From assembly GCA_963920705.1 (NCBI GenBank), contig OY987229.1, positions 20,217,728 to 20,281,727 on the forward strand: a stretch of 64,000 nt of DNA, written 5' to 3'. A program made the translations under genes and the position numbers. The notes beneath the pieces were generated by a model. It saw only the letters and a program-made list of their open reading frames with translations, had not been told where the DNA came from and made no database searches. This document shows, in pieces, positions 11,490-23,083 of this stretch (within the stretch, counting starts at the first letter, position 1; each line of letters starts with the position of its first letter). The stretch comes from Odiellus spinosus (Eukaryota; Arthropoda; Arachnida; Opiliones; Phalangiidae).

Positions 11490-12482
11490 ATGGGTGAAAA
11501 AGAAACCCAAGATGGTGTTTGGATAAACCTGGTAATCAACGCGCTAGTTACTATTTACCTTTGGTTGAAAAGTATCGTTATGGCATTCGTTCCAAAACGG
11601 CTTTATTCCAAAGACGTACGGAATCAAATTGTACTGATAACTGGCGGTGGCAGCGGTATCGGACAATTACTGGCCATTCGTTTCGGTAAACTCGGTTCCG
11701 TGGTGGTCGTATGGGACGTCAATGACGCTGGTATGAACGAAACTTGCCAATTGGTGCGTCAAAATGGTGGCACCATTCACAAGTACGTTTGCGACGTAAG
11801 CGATCGTAAAAACGTCTACGCCGTCGCTAAGTTGGTGAAGGAAGAACTAGGCGTAGTGGATATCCTGATTAACAATGCCGGAATCGTAAACGGCAAGAAA
11901 TTCTTGGACATCGACGATGACATGATCGAAAAGGTTTATCGAGTCAATACCATGGCGTCATGTTGGACGTGTAAGGCGTTTTTACCAGATATGATTGAAC
12001 GAGATCACGGGCATTTGGTCTTTGTGTCGTCTATGGCTGGAATGACTGGCGCGTCTCATTTAACGGACTATTGCAGTTCGAAATACGCCGTTGTTGGCTT
12101 CGAAGAGGCGTTGAGATTGGAATTGAGAGGTTCGGGTATCGAAGGAGTCAAGAGTACTTGCGTATGTCCGTATTTTACGAATACGGGACTGTTCCACGGC
12201 GTCTCAACCGCCATTTTACCATTGTTGGAACCGTCTTACGTTGCCGATTGCGTCATGAATGGCGTATTGACCAATCAGGCGTTTGTTCTGGTGCCGTGGG
12301 CGATGCTCGGTTTGTTTATTTTAAAGATAATGTTGCCCGTCCCTGCCCAGTACTCTTTGTACGACGCTGTTGGTGGAAAGACTTTCATGGACAATTTTAC
12401 CGGTCGCTCGGATTTGAAAATCGAAGAAAAAAAACCCAATGGACTCGTGAGTCACGATTCGAGGGAACGAATCAAGTGTTGA
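11490..12482 (+). CDS. SDR-3: SDR16C-like dehydrogenase, intronless
   Basis: A single uninterrupted frame of 330 residues starts at the first ATG before the membrane segment (about residues 11-35). TGGGSGIG is at 51-58, Asp76 (WDVN) suggests NAD(H), NNAG is at 128-131, and Asn153, Ser181, Tyr194 and Lys198 (YCSSK) complete the catalytic set. The N-terminus is seven residues longer than in SDR-1/2. The C-terminus after NFTGR is a charged tail ending in IKC, the same last three residues as SDR-7. It belongs with SDR-1 and SDR-2 by the WDVN and VNT signatures. The absence of introns contrasts with those two; it may reflect a retrocopy or an intron-poor ancestor. No obvious poly(A) tract or flanking duplication marks a recent retrocopy. 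Confidence 0.92.
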   Translation: MGEKETQDGVWINLVINALVTIYLWLKSIVMAFVPKRLYSKDVRNQIVLITGGGSGIGQLLAIRFGKLGSVVVVWDVNDAGMNETCQLVRQNGGTIHKYVCDVSDRKNVYAVAKLVKEELGVVDILINNAGIVNGKKFLDIDDDMIEKVYRVNTMASCWTCKAFLPDMIERDHGHLVFVSSMAGMTGASHLTDYCSSKYAVVGFEEALRLELRGSGIEGVKSTCVCPYFTNTGLFHGVSTAILPLLEPSYVADCVMNGVLTNQAFVLVPWAMLGLFILKIMLPVPAQYSLYDAVGGKTFMDNFTGRSDLKIEEKKPNGLVSHDSRERIKC

Positions 12483-14315
12483 TGGTTTTAAAATTTTAGT
12501 CTCGTTTTAAAGTTAAATATTGGATCGATTTTTGTTTTTTGTAATTTAAAGGGTTAGTGTCACGATATGGTAAAAATTTCAATTGGAATTAATTTCCTTA
12601 AATGCGGGTGCGAGAGACGCTTAAAGAAAAATTCGGGGTTGGCTAAATTGAAAGAAAATTTTTGATACTTCTAACGGTAAAATTTTAAAATTAGAAAGCT
12701 CAATTTGACGAAACTACCGGAAATTTAAAATAATTCCGTGTTGCCAGTCTTTAGTTTACAAATTTATGAACAGAAAATATTCTTTTAAAGAGAGTATGAA
12801 GTCACAAATTGTTCGTGCATTACTAAATTACCATTGGTGCCTAAATGAATACCCTCTAAGTTACTTAGGGTAAATGAACTGTTGGCGTAATGCCACAATT
12901 TCTGAAATTCTTACTATCACGTGGGATAATTTAAATTTGATAAAAGAAACTCGTTTTAGTGCGCATACCAAAGCGTCTAATATATTTTTTTTATAATTAC
13001 GGTATCTTCGAAAGAACTAGTTTTGGGGTGGAAAACTGTTACCATCTTTTTTTTTACCAAACCGTACGTTGTAGAATTACTATTTTAACAAGATGGTCCT
13101 TGTGTGCTGCGACTTGTTTTCGAGGCAGAGGTTAAGTTGTTAATTAAAACCTCGGTTTAAGTTTTCAAGTTTAGTTGTTTTCTTGTTAAGCAATTTTTAC
13201 ACGAAGAATCATGCTTAGTTAAAAACTAAAAATCTAGAATTGATGGAGACACGATAAGCCAACATGCTAGACCCATAGAGTTAACAAGCTGTGTTTTTCC
13301 AAGGCCAAATGATCATGTTAAAGGAATAGAAGCTTCAGAATTTCCTGTACAATGTTTTTGGGACGGTTAGACGAGCTCAAGCTCTGGTATCTCTACTTCC
13401 GGTAGCTCTCCTATTGGCTCCGAGTCACCAACAGTCGATTAGTAAAGACATTAATAGACTTGGCTCGTATGATGACAAAAAACAGTTTTTTGGTAACTTC
13501 AAAATGAGGTAAACCGTTATGTTGTTATATATGGCATGGTTCCATATCATATTTTCATAAAAATGATTTATATTCAAGGTTAAGCAAAATGACTCGGTAC
13601 CTAGAATTTTTATGAAAAATGGTCTGAAATTTTAAAAACTTAAGAGCGATTTAATTGAAAACCTTTTATAACTGTATTTGTTAGAACTAAACTATGTCAC
13701 TTTAGCTTTACACACATTTTTTTGTTAATAAATTATTTAACCATATTTTTTTCTAAGTTATATACTATTTGTGTCAAGGAAATTAAGCGGTATATGAAGT
13801 AATTTAGATTATGATATATGGGTTATGCCAGAACGTGTATCAAATGATATAATCGAGAATATGTTATATAATTTCACTAGAAATTATCAAATCAGCTTAA
13901 ATCTTTTTTATCAAGGACATCTTCAAAGTGTAAACGTCTTTCCACATCAATTATAAGCAGATAAGCTTTTAAAACCAAATCAAATGATTTGGCATGTAGT
14001 CTAGAACTATTTTCAATGGACACCCTAGAAGAATAACTAAACCTTGCGGACATAAGCGTCTTCTATCGGAAAATAGTTGTAAAAATAGATTTAGTTATTC
14101 ATTTTTATCTAGGTGTCTATTGTCAATAGTCCTAAAGGTAGGGTATGAAACTTTAGCATTTCATCTTCAGCTCGAAACCCTCCATAGCCACCAGCGACGA
14201 ATTCCTTGATATTGAAGGAAGGAGAGTTATGTTGAGAGGTGGGGAAAATTAAGAGCGTCCGCAATTTAGGTCTGGTCCTAAGACAGAACCGCTACCAGGG
14301 GGAAACAGGCTTACA
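12483..14315. other. Gene-free stretch after SDR-3
   Basis: The only recognisable element is a fragment at about 13376-13447 containing CCGGTAGCTCTCCTATTGG. This is the reverse complement of part of the tandem repeat J at 51105-51380. Everything else is AT-rich sequence with no matches that I could find. Confidence 0.45.
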
Positions 14316-14607
14316 ATCGTAGCGGCCGCAGTTGCAGTGTAAATATGAAATCGGAAGCACCACTCTTTGGAGAAATCCCGGAGTTGGAAGGGAAGACACT
14401 ATAACCAAGCGCGGCCCGCCTAATTCCGCTTCTCTCTCCCGACTCAAAATATCGAGGAAGAGTCCAAATCACTCGAGCCAGACAGGGATGATGACTTTTT
14501 GGCTAGTTTTAAGTGATGGGCTAGTACCTTTACCTGGGCCTTTGCTGATAGCATTAAGATACGGGGCGTTGTTTACTTCTATGTGATAAAATAATAGACT
14601 TTTGGTA
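14316..14607. mobile_element. Family D MITE, copy 1 (left arm lost)
   Basis: It shares AGCGGCCGCAGT, CACTCTTTGGAGAAAT, GCGGCCCGCCTAA and ATCGAGGAAGAGTCCAAATC with the other D copies. The right terminus GGGGCGTTGTTTACTT...ATAGACTTTTG is present; the matching left terminus is missing. It contains a NotI-like GC-rich core unusual for this DNA. Confidence 0.75.
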
Positions 14608-15264
14608 TGGTATTTTCCCCTAAGGCTAGGCTCTATGTATAGATGGTAATTTATAATGTCTGGATTAATGTAATTATAAGTTATTAATACAGTTGTATTT
14701 TTGCAGTAATTACATTCTAAGGCTAAACTTGATTTTATCAAGGATCTTTAGTATTTGAAATCGTACGTGAAATAATAGGCTTAAATTAGGGTTAATCGTG
14801 AGTACTTTTTGTGTAAAGTTTCGCAATGATAATTTACAATATATGGAAATCGTCCCACAACTTGGGTTAACCTGAATTTTTTGTAAGGGTAAAAACTCGA
14901 CTTAAAAACCCTTTAAGGGATACCAAAGACTCTGATAACAAGTTATTTTTAATTTCGATTAACCGGAATCCAAAAAAAATAAAAAAAGGATATTTTTCAA
15001 TAAATTAGGACTAATGAAATAATCATAAAATTATTATCAAAACTATGTTTCCCAATGAAGAAAATCTTCGAATTTAGTCAAAATGGTCCAAAGTCGATCG
15101 AAAATTCCTTCTGAATTCAATTGACCAAGAAGACCAAATGAAAAAAATCCGAATTCTCCCAAAGTGGATCAGAATTTAAAATACCTTTTATTTTTTGTTG
15201 ATTCATTAAGCTTTTTTACTAATTGGGAAAGCGATTTCATTGGTTATTCTATGGGAGCACATTG
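14608..15264. other. Gene-free stretch with repeat Q copy 2
   Basis: About 14915-14985 resembles repeat Q at 9941. The rest is AT-rich and unassigned. Confidence 0.4.
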
Positions 15265-15340
15265 AAATTCAGGCACTCCATATCCATGAATCCAGCTAAG
15301 CCTATTTTCCGGGTAAGGTGGATTAGGCTTGCTTTAAATA
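15265..15340. repeat. Family B fragment (copy 3)
   Basis: A solo piece of the right arm: ATCCATGAATCCAGCTAAGC followed by CTATTTTCCGGGTAA and GGTGGATTAGG, with an internal deletion relative to other copies. Confidence 0.65.
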
Positions 15341-15693
15341 ACCTATCTTAAAACCAAATTAAAAATAAAAATGCTCTTTTCGTAGGAAATTTCTGGAACT
15401 CGATAATTTTCTTGGGGACCTAAATTTCTTTAAGTTTCGGATCAGTCTTTCTTTACAGATTGTTGAATGAAATTAATCGTTGCGTTGTAAGAAGAAAAAA
15501 AATTAAAACTTAGGCGAACACTTTAATATGTTACAGTATAATTAAAAATTATCGGAACTTGTTTTTCTAGATCCCTCCCCGAAAAAAAAAAAAAAAAATA
15601 AAATTAAATTGAAGGAAAAATTAATTCTTGTTTTGTTTTAAGATAATTTTTTAATTTGACTCAATAGGTCAGTACGATAGGGTTGAAGGAAAT

Positions 15694-15697
<4 letters not shown>

Positions 15698-15735
<38 letters not shown>
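15698..15735. repeat. Poly(A) run of 38
   Basis: An uninterrupted homopolymer. A shorter A run is at 15584-15598. No retroposon body can be recognised directly upstream. Confidence 0.9.
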
Positions 15736-15738
<3 letters not shown>

Positions 15739-15899
15739 TTTTCGTTAAAATTTCAAATTCGCCCTTTTTTCTGTGTCAAGAGTGTCGCACACTGTTTGTT
15801 GAGATGACTTTATTTTTAATATAAAAAGAGTATATGAAAAAATCCCTAGGAGTATTAGTTCCGTCTTGCTAGTGGCTCAGATAAGATCTTGAAATTCGC

Positions 15900-16663
15900 A
15901 ACCCAACAACAAGTGAGTTTTTTTATCGATGTCTTATCGTTTAAATAAACCTAATCTACCAGTAAAAAAATTACGCTAGAAATAAATTTAAAACTTACCC
16001 GGAAAATAGGCTTAGCTGGATTGAAAGTCTCACGGAGATCTCGCATTTGCTTATTGGTCGCTTACCAATCATTGTGAAGAAATTTAGGATATCCACGAGT
16101 CCAGCCAGAGGTATATAATAACCCCCTTCGGGGGGAAGTATGAAAGGTAGGCAAAATCGACGAACAACGAGTGCCCGGCGTAAATCGCGGCGGATCGACA
16201 CCGCTTTACTCCCAAAAAATAGTTACACCATTTTGAACCTCACTAAATTTTCCCTACGCACACTTACGGAACTCGCGAGCTGAAGTCAACCTTCGACTCC
16301 ATTTTAACAGACAGCCTGACTCCTGAGACAGGAAGTTCTAAACACAAATCGAGCCGTCTTGTTTATACAAAGACCATTTACTAGAGGAGCGACATTGAGA
16401 AATCCAGCGCGAGCTAGTGGCCTAGACAGTCAGCAGCGGGCTCTTGTTGTTCGTGATTTTTAGCATTGGTAGTATAGGGGCTTTCATACTTCCCCCCGAA
16501 GGGGGTTATTATATACCTCTGGTCCAGCTAAGCCTATTTCCCGGGTAAGTTTTAAATTTATTTTTAGTTAAATATTTGTTTGTAATTTCTTTTTACTGAC
16601 CAGTGGATTAGGCCTATTTAAAATGATAAGGGAACTTCTTGTCAGGTTGCATTCTCCCTTTAA
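15900..16663. mobile_element. Family B MITE, copy 4, split by a family A element
   Basis: The left arm runs 15900-16105 and the right arm 16522-16663, ending in CTCCCTTTAA. Between them sits family A copy 1 with its own target duplication, so B was present first. The arms carry the usual AGGCTTAGCTGG and CAGCTAAGCCTAT pair. Confidence 0.8.
16106..16521. mobile_element. Family A MITE, copy 1
   Basis: A 416-bp element with inverted termini of about 40 bp that start CAGAGGTATATAATAACC and end with the inverse. It is flanked by the 7-bp duplication GTCCAGC on both sides. The terminus includes CCCCCTTCGGGGGG, itself a small hairpin. There is no transposase; the short open frame across 15995-16201 is a by-product that recurs in other copies. 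It sits inside family B copy 4. Confidence 0.9.
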
Positions 16664-18375
16664 GGGCTGTACCCTTTGATACTAAAGGTTGTTCGTATAT
16701 ATTCCAAGTAAGATTTATGTGACATCATAAATGTTAACCTATTTTTCAAAATTATTCTTCCACGTGAAAATTGAAAATTAAGCCTTTTGCGTAGGCGATG
16801 TGGCTTAAAAACCAGTATAATATGTCAGACTACCTATAGATGCAGAGATTATAAAATAGTACAAACGTCTCCGGTGAATTAAAAACTTGAGACGATCGTG
16901 TGTTAGAGTATCGGTTTCTCAATTTCATAACATAACTCTCTCAGGGTATGTAGGTCAATTAAATTATAACTTTATATTTTGACCCATCCGTTACGTAATT
17001 TTTTCTTCTACGGTTTGGTTCCAAGAACATTTTGCAAAACAGGGAGGGCTAAGGTGGATTAACATTCACTTCGTAAAAATTAGAAAGGGGGTAGTAAACC
17101 CACTGAATCAGATCTGTAAAGGGGGATGCTGAGCTCATGCGCAGTGACGGCGATGTTTCATCCTCATTTGCTTGCCTATTCCCTTTGGAGGGGGTCAAAA
17201 TAAACGCAAGAGATCTATTCTCTGCTTGTAGAAAACGTAGCCAGACAATCAAAATCCATTTCAATTAGGTAAACCTTCCCCGGGATATCTCGAGTCTGAA
17301 GACTCGCGGTCTATCATAGGCTGCGCGAGGAAGGAAAAACTATCTCTCTTCTCTCCGCGCCCGCAGATTATTTGTAAGCTCGTCTTTATACTATTACGTT
17401 TTTATGCCGTATGTAGATATCTTCAGAGACAGGAAAGTCTGGATTTGCTTGTGTTTCTAATCCAAGATGAAAAAAACATGCAAATTATTTGATTAGAGAC
17501 ATACAAGGAAAATTCCGTTAAAACTTAATTTATATTAAATTGCTCGCAGTATAAAGAAGGAAAATGTATCTATTATAATTAAGTTTTTCGAACAATTTCC
17601 TAACAGCTTTAATTATGTTTCCATTTGTCTTAGTCAAGAAGCGTATCTGACCGTCACATAGTTTTTAATATCGGTTAAGACTTCCTTATACGACCCCAAA
17701 GAGATTTCAAAAACCTTTATGTACTGCCAAGTTCTTTAGAGCTTTTAGAAAGACTTAATATCTTTCTTCTAAATATCCTGGAACCCTTGGGCGCCATTCC
17801 TGTATTTTAATTACTTACTGGAGAGTTGGCACCTGGCGTCCAAGGTGAAGGTAGATCTTAAATATATTTTAAATATAATTTTAATATAATTTAATGTTCC
17901 TGGTTATTTAATCACGATTACTTTTAAGTTTTAAAGTTACATAATTTATCTCAAATTTATTTTTTACGCTAGAAAAGAGGTTTGAAATTAGTGAGCCCCT
18001 CGAAATGAGGTTTTGTTATCTCCCTGGGAAAAAACTTATCACTGGGGTGCCTCTTTTAACTCAAACCAAGACCTTGGTTAACGCAAGGGGGAAATATTAA
18101 AAACTGGTCCGCTCCAATTTGACTGGGGCCCATGCCCCCTTAATTTTCCTCCCTATGTAGTTTCCTAGGAATCTCAAAAGTAACTGAGGGGTGGGTAGAC
18201 ACTTGAGAACTTAACTGAAGAAAATGAATGAACTCTGTACAACCAAAGTTTGCCAGAACTCAAATAATTGTCAAAGCTGAACTCAGGTGTACAACCATAG
18301 AAGAAGCAGTTAGTTATTCCATGGTACAGCGAAGTAAAGTTTGTCCACCTCGAAACTAAGAAACCTTTCTTGTAA
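16664..18375. other. Gene-free stretch with a family K piece
   Basis: A family K fold-back-like piece lies at about 18192-18290 (ACACTTGAGAAC ... GAACTCAGGTGTACAA). The rest has no supported gene and no repeat that I could match. Confidence 0.45.
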
Positions 18376-18793
18376 CAGAGGTATATAATAACCCCCTTCG
18401 GGGGGAAGTCTGAAAGGTAGGCAAAATCGACGAACAACAAGTGCCCGGCGTAAATCGCGGCGGATCGACACACCGCTTTACTCCCAAAAAATAGTTACAC
18501 CATTTTGAACCTCACTAAACTTTCCCTACGCGCACTTCCGGAACTCGCGAGCTGAAGTCAACCTTCGACTCCATTTTAACAGACAGCCTGACTCCCGAGA
18601 CATGAAGTTCCAAACACAAATCGAGCCGTCTTGTTTATACAAAGACCATTTACTAGAGTAGCGACATTGAGAAGTCCAGCGCGAGCTAGTGGCCTAGATA
18701 GTCAGCAGCGGGCTCTTGTTGTTCATGATTTTTAGCATTGGTAGTATAGGGGCTTTCATCCTTCACCCCGAAGGGGGTTATTATATACCTCTG
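18376..18793. mobile_element. Family A MITE, copy 2
   Basis: A full-length element in the same orientation as copy 1, with termini CAGAGGTATA and TATACCTCTG. It is flanked by the 7-bp duplication CTTGTAA. Confidence 0.9.
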
Positions 18794-20208
18794 CTTGTAA
18801 GTATTCTTTTAAATCTTCCAGGAATCAAGTTAGAAGTAAAATAGAAATTAACTTAACAGAGCTATCTATGACACTAGTAAAATTTTCCAATTATAGTATT
18901 TGAAATTTAATTATTTTCTAATATAATTAATTTAATTAGAGTATATGATAATTTTAATTTAACCTTAAATTACGGTGAATTAAATATTATCGCGATGAAA
19001 ATTAGTTTTGGGAATAGATGGAGATACCTTTCTAGCGCTTAAAGAAAATTCTAATTTAACTGAAGTTACGGGACGTGTTTCAAAGGACAAGTCTTACATT
19101 TTGGTTCTCAAAATATTGAAAGCCATAAAATAAGAGCAAAATAGTCCAAAATCGTCGAGTTATGAATTAAATTTAGTACTTAAATTAAATAGGAAATATC
19201 TTTATATTTAAATCGGTGAAATGATATATAGATCGATGTGACGTCACTCTAACTAGAATGTTTCTTGAAATCAACGACAAAAGGGGTTAATCCACCTGGT
19301 GGGAAAATGTAGAAATAAAACGTGTCTCTTTTACCAATCACTCAGTATTTATTGCACTCTGATTTAAATATTTACTCGTGACGTCGAGTCTATGGGGGAT
19401 TAGCTAAAGTTTTCCATATTAAGAATCATTTTCCTCTTTATTCGTTAAGAATGACGTAAAAGTGATAAAATTACGCATGCGCGAAGTTATATTTTATATT
19501 GCCGAAAAAAAGAACCGCTAAGATTTAGTTGATCTCATTAGAATATCTTTTACATCAAATTTAATGATCATGGTGATTAACTTATGATATAATTAAATTA
19601 ATTAACGATACTTCTACTTCATGGTTGAGAAAAACACTTTATTAGAGGGAATATTTTTTACTAAATCAATTAGTGATCCAAACTTTTAATAAACTTTTAA
19701 GTATATTTTTAAATTTTTTAAAGAAATTAATATTGAAACATTTAAAATACATATTGGCATGTTCAAATAAATTTTATAGGCCTTATTTATCATACGTAAG
19801 ACCGTCAAAGGTATTAGATCATAACAAAAAATAAACCTGTACTTTAAATTTTAATTTTTCCACACCATTGAGTTCTTAACTGTTTACCTCGTAATGAAAA
19901 CAGGTTCTTCAAATACGAGATAAAATCAATTTTAGGCTTAGCGCAAATAAAATGCTATTGTAGAGGAAGTATTCAAAATTCAACCCTCCCCTGTTCTTCA
20001 CTGGACTTTGAGGAAACATTTTATCGAAAAACAACCGACTCATTCAACGTATTTAGGAAAAATATCCACTGTTTTATTTGGGCCAGGAATAGTGAAAATA
20101 GATAACGACCAACATAAAAAAAATATACATTAAAATACTGTTTATTTGATATCAGTTTCACTTTCGGACTGTGTCGAAACTGTATCGAAGTTAAACCTCG
20201 CCAAAAAG
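18794..20208. other. Gene-free stretch upstream of SDR-4
   Basis: AT-rich sequence without a recognised gene or repeat. An in-frame upstream ATG for SDR-4 at 20146 lies in it and is discussed under that gene. Confidence 0.45.
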
Positions 20209-21263
20209 ATGGGATTAACTTTTAGAATAATCAAAAAACTATGCACAATGCTTTGTGAAATAGCGTTTAATTTCTTCTACTACTTTGTGCCCTATCGTTT
20301 TCGACGAATGAAAGATTTATCGACGGAAGTGGCTCTCGTAACCGGAAGCGGACAAGGTTTAGGTCGTCAGCTGGCGTTGCGATTGGTTCAAGAAGGTGCC
20401 AATGTAGTTTTGTGGGACGATGACAAAGATGCCTTGGATAAAACGCTGAGTTTAGCCAAAGATTTGAACCCGGAAATGGAAAACGTACGCGTTACCAGTT
20501 ACGTAGTGGACGTCAGTGATCGGACTTCGGTTTACGAAAATGCCGTTAAGGTTAAGAATGAAGTTGGATCCGTTACGTTGTTGGTTAATTGTACCGATGT
20601 CGTCAATGGCCAGAAGTTTATGGAATTAGACGATGAGAACATACTGAGATCGTTCGATACTAACGCCTTGTCTCAGGTTTGGGTTATTAAAGGTACATAT
20701 GCTTTCTTGTCCGAAACTAGGCTTAGCGAGTTTAGGTGTATTTGGGTTTTCAAAAAATATTATCGTCCTTTTTTCCCTAAGCCTTTCTGCCCGACATGAT
20801 GTCACGGGGTACTGGGCATTTGGTCTCGGTACCCGGAAGTTCCGGTTTACTAGGATCGTCAAACTTAGCGGACTACACGGCGGCCAAGCACGCTGTAGTT
20901 GGCTTAATCGAATCTCTACGCCTGGAATTAGCCGTGGAAAAGTACAATAATATCCTAACTACACTGGTTTTCCCGTACTCCACCAACAACGCCGTCTTGA
21001 AACGGTTGTACAACGGTCTCGTTTCGCGAATGGATGACAGCAATATGGCGGACGAAGTTCTCGGAGCGATTAAGAGGGGTGTAATGGTTCATTACGTACC
21101 GGAAATGTTGAGCATCATACTGATGTTCAAAATTTTCGTGACGTCTCGAGCCATTTTAGCCGTTCAAAGGTTACTCAATGGGGAAAGCGCCAATATTAAC
21201 AAAAGAAAAAATGTCTTCTCGAATGATAAACGCGACGCCAAAGTGTTTGAAAATATGCATTGA
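20209..21263 (+). CDS. SDR-4: divergent SDR16C-like protein, 2 exons, altered active site
   Basis: Exons 20209-20692 and 20782-21263 give 321 residues; the 89-bp intron is phase 1 within the Ala of KAFLPD. The start at 20209 places the membrane segment (about residues 5-29) as in its paralogues and has a better context (AAAAAGATGG) than the in-frame ATG at 20146, which would add 21 residues. TGSGQGLG is intact (45-52) and WDDD supplies Asp70. NNAG is replaced by NCTD (127-130). The residue 13 before catalytic Tyr193 is Gly180 instead of Ser (PGSSG). Asn152 and YTAAK (193-197) remain. The frame is intact and the intron is canonical, so this looks like a maintained gene. It may be an enzyme with shifted chemistry or a pseudoenzyme. 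Neighbouring Ser181 and Ser182 could partly compensate. Confidence 0.88.
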
Positions 21264-22082
21264 TTAAAAAGTTTAAAAATTTTAAATGACGTATTATAGA
21301 TTCAATCTTTTAGTGTCGATTCATGATGAAAGGAGAAGGCTGAATTAATTCAAAACTAGTACCATTTGAAAATTAAAATGTCGCCTATAATTTTGTGCAT
21401 TTGCAATTTGTCGTACAGAACTAGTTAGAAACTAATTGTAAAGCGGTTACGTTTTTAACAGCTCGTATTAGTTTCCCTTTAAGAATATTTTCCTCCGGCC
21501 TTTCTATCTGATTGGTTGATAATTTCAACATCTTTTTCCTCATATTTTCTCCCGTTATATTAGCATCTTAGTAACTGTTTTATTAGTTTCGTGTTGGTCT
21601 TCATTTCATTGTGATTAGTAAACTTTGAGACAACAGGGTCGAATTTTAAATTTAGTCATCCATATAGAGAAAAAAATTATCACTAGGCGTTGTAACCTTC
21701 TATTTCTTAATCTTTTTCAAGCTTTTGCTTCTACAGCTTAGCTTATATAAAATTCATTTGGAAATCCGCTTTTTTGTCACATGAAACCTATAATGTGAAA
21801 TAATCTTAGTTTGATTCGATTTTTGGCCAAAAAAATCTTTTTTGATAAGACGGCTTTTTACCTTTTTTATTGTTCGGGCAACTTTTAAATCAATTTAAAA
21901 ATAGGCTTAGCCTCCTTATCTGGATCTACAGTATCGGAGCCCGCAAGGAAACGAATACACTGATTATCCCCTCCCTGCTGAAACTACTCTGTCGTTTTGA
22001 AGTCCCGCGTCTCGCCGTAGTTTTTTTTAGTAATTGATACGCCCTATCAACGAGAAAGCCGCCTCTCTTTCGTTCTTCGATA
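21264..22082. other. SDR-4 to SDR-5 spacer
   Basis: It contains a copy of dispersed repeat P (about 21718-21840, marked by ATCCGCTTTTTTGTCACATG). No canonical AATAAA is evident in the first 100 bases after SDR-4. A possible promoter for SDR-5 lies at the right end, but no core element stands out. Confidence 0.4.
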
Positions 22083-23021
22083 ATGCCTGAAACAGTAACT
22101 CAAATCTCGAAACATTTAATATTATTTCTAATTGAAATAGTTAAAAACGTGTTAAGTTCCCTTATCCCCGATTCGTTCCGGAAAAAAAAATGCATCGAAA
22201 ACGAAATAGTTTTAATAACGGGAGCGGCTAGCGGTATCGGTCGAAGTCTGGCCAATAAGTTTGCCCAACAGGGGTGCAAAGTTGTCCTGGTTGACGTCAA
22301 CCTTTCGGCTCTAATGGAAACGAAACAACATCTGGAAGAAAATTACGGTGCTAACATCGTCTGGTCGTATCAAGTGGACGTCTCTGATCGAAACGCCGTT
22401 TATCGATTGGCCGAAAAGGTTACTCAGGAAGTTGGTCAAGTTGACATCTTGGTAAACAATGCCGCCATCATTGATATTGGTTATTTCCTCGATTTGAAGG
22501 ACGAAAATAGTACTAAATTAATCAATGTCAACTTAATGGCTTACTTCTGGACTACTAAGGCCTTTTTACCGGGTATGGTGGAAAGGGGTCAAGGCCATCT
22601 CGTCTACGTCAGCAGCGCCGCGGCCTTTTGCGGGGTACCAGTTACAAGTACTTACTGCGCGTCTAAAGCCGGTACCGCCTTTTTTTCCGAGGCTATTGGT
22701 CAAGAGATGTTGTATTTGCAATGGAATGGAATTAAAGTTAGTACCGTCTTCCTGTCAGTCGTTCGTTCCAATTTGTACACTGATTTTGTACCGGATAAAG
22801 ACAATATAGACCACGGATTGATACCCCTAATGGAACCCGATTACGTAGCGAATGAAATTGTACAAGGTGTTTTGATTGGACGAGAGAAGATTTACGTGCC
22901 TCATTCCTTGTTCTGTTTTATTTTGATGAAACCTTTTATGAACGCCAAAGCCATGTGGCATTTAACAGCGGCTACCGTTTTTGGAGAGGATCCGAGCTTG
23001 AAACTCAAATTATCGAAGTAA
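22083..23021 (+). CDS. SDR-5: SDR16C-like dehydrogenase, intronless
   Basis: One uninterrupted frame of 312 residues. A hydrophobic N-terminal helix (about residues 10-28) is followed by LIPDSFRKKK, shared almost exactly with SDR-6. TGAASGIG is at 46-53, Asp71 (VDVN) suggests NAD(H), and NNAA (125-128) is a mild variant of NNAG. Asn150, Ser178, Tyr191 and Lys195 (YCASK) are all present. It pairs with SDR-6 as a recent tandem duplicate and more loosely with SDR-7. All three have VDVN or VDVD and VNVNL, unlike the WDVN/VNT group. The predicted product is a membrane-anchored NAD-dependent retinol- or steroid-type dehydrogenase; the substrate is unknown. Confidence 0.92.
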   Translation: MPETVTQISKHLILFLIEIVKNVLSSLIPDSFRKKKCIENEIVLITGAASGIGRSLANKFAQQGCKVVLVDVNLSALMETKQHLEENYGANIVWSYQVDVSDRNAVYRLAEKVTQEVGQVDILVNNAAIIDIGYFLDLKDENSTKLINVNLMAYFWTTKAFLPGMVERGQGHLVYVSSAAAFCGVPVTSTYCASKAGTAFFSEAIGQEMLYLQWNGIKVSTVFLSVVRSNLYTDFVPDKDNIDHGLIPLMEPDYVANEIVQGVLIGREKIYVPHSLFCFILMKPFMNAKAMWHLTAATVFGEDPSLKLKLSK

Positions 23022-23064
23022 TTAGCAAGTAATTAGCAACATTTCTCGGGAATTCTCGCCATAT

Positions 23065-23083
23065 AATAAATGGATATAATAAA
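23065..23083 (+). promoter_or_regulatory. Two overlapping-range poly(A) signals for SDR-5
   Basis: AATAAA occurs at 23065 and again at 23078, about 45-60 bases after the stop codon. This is the clearest polyadenylation signal in the array. Confidence 0.6.

Noticed and set aside
14469..14741. 90-codon minus-strand frame overlapping family D copy 1
   Set aside because: It starts in unique AT-rich DNA and runs into the transposon terminus, with no conserved peptide.
20146..20208. Upstream in-frame ATG of SDR-4
   Set aside because: It would add 21 residues before the membrane segment that no paralogue has. The ATG at 20209 has a stronger context.
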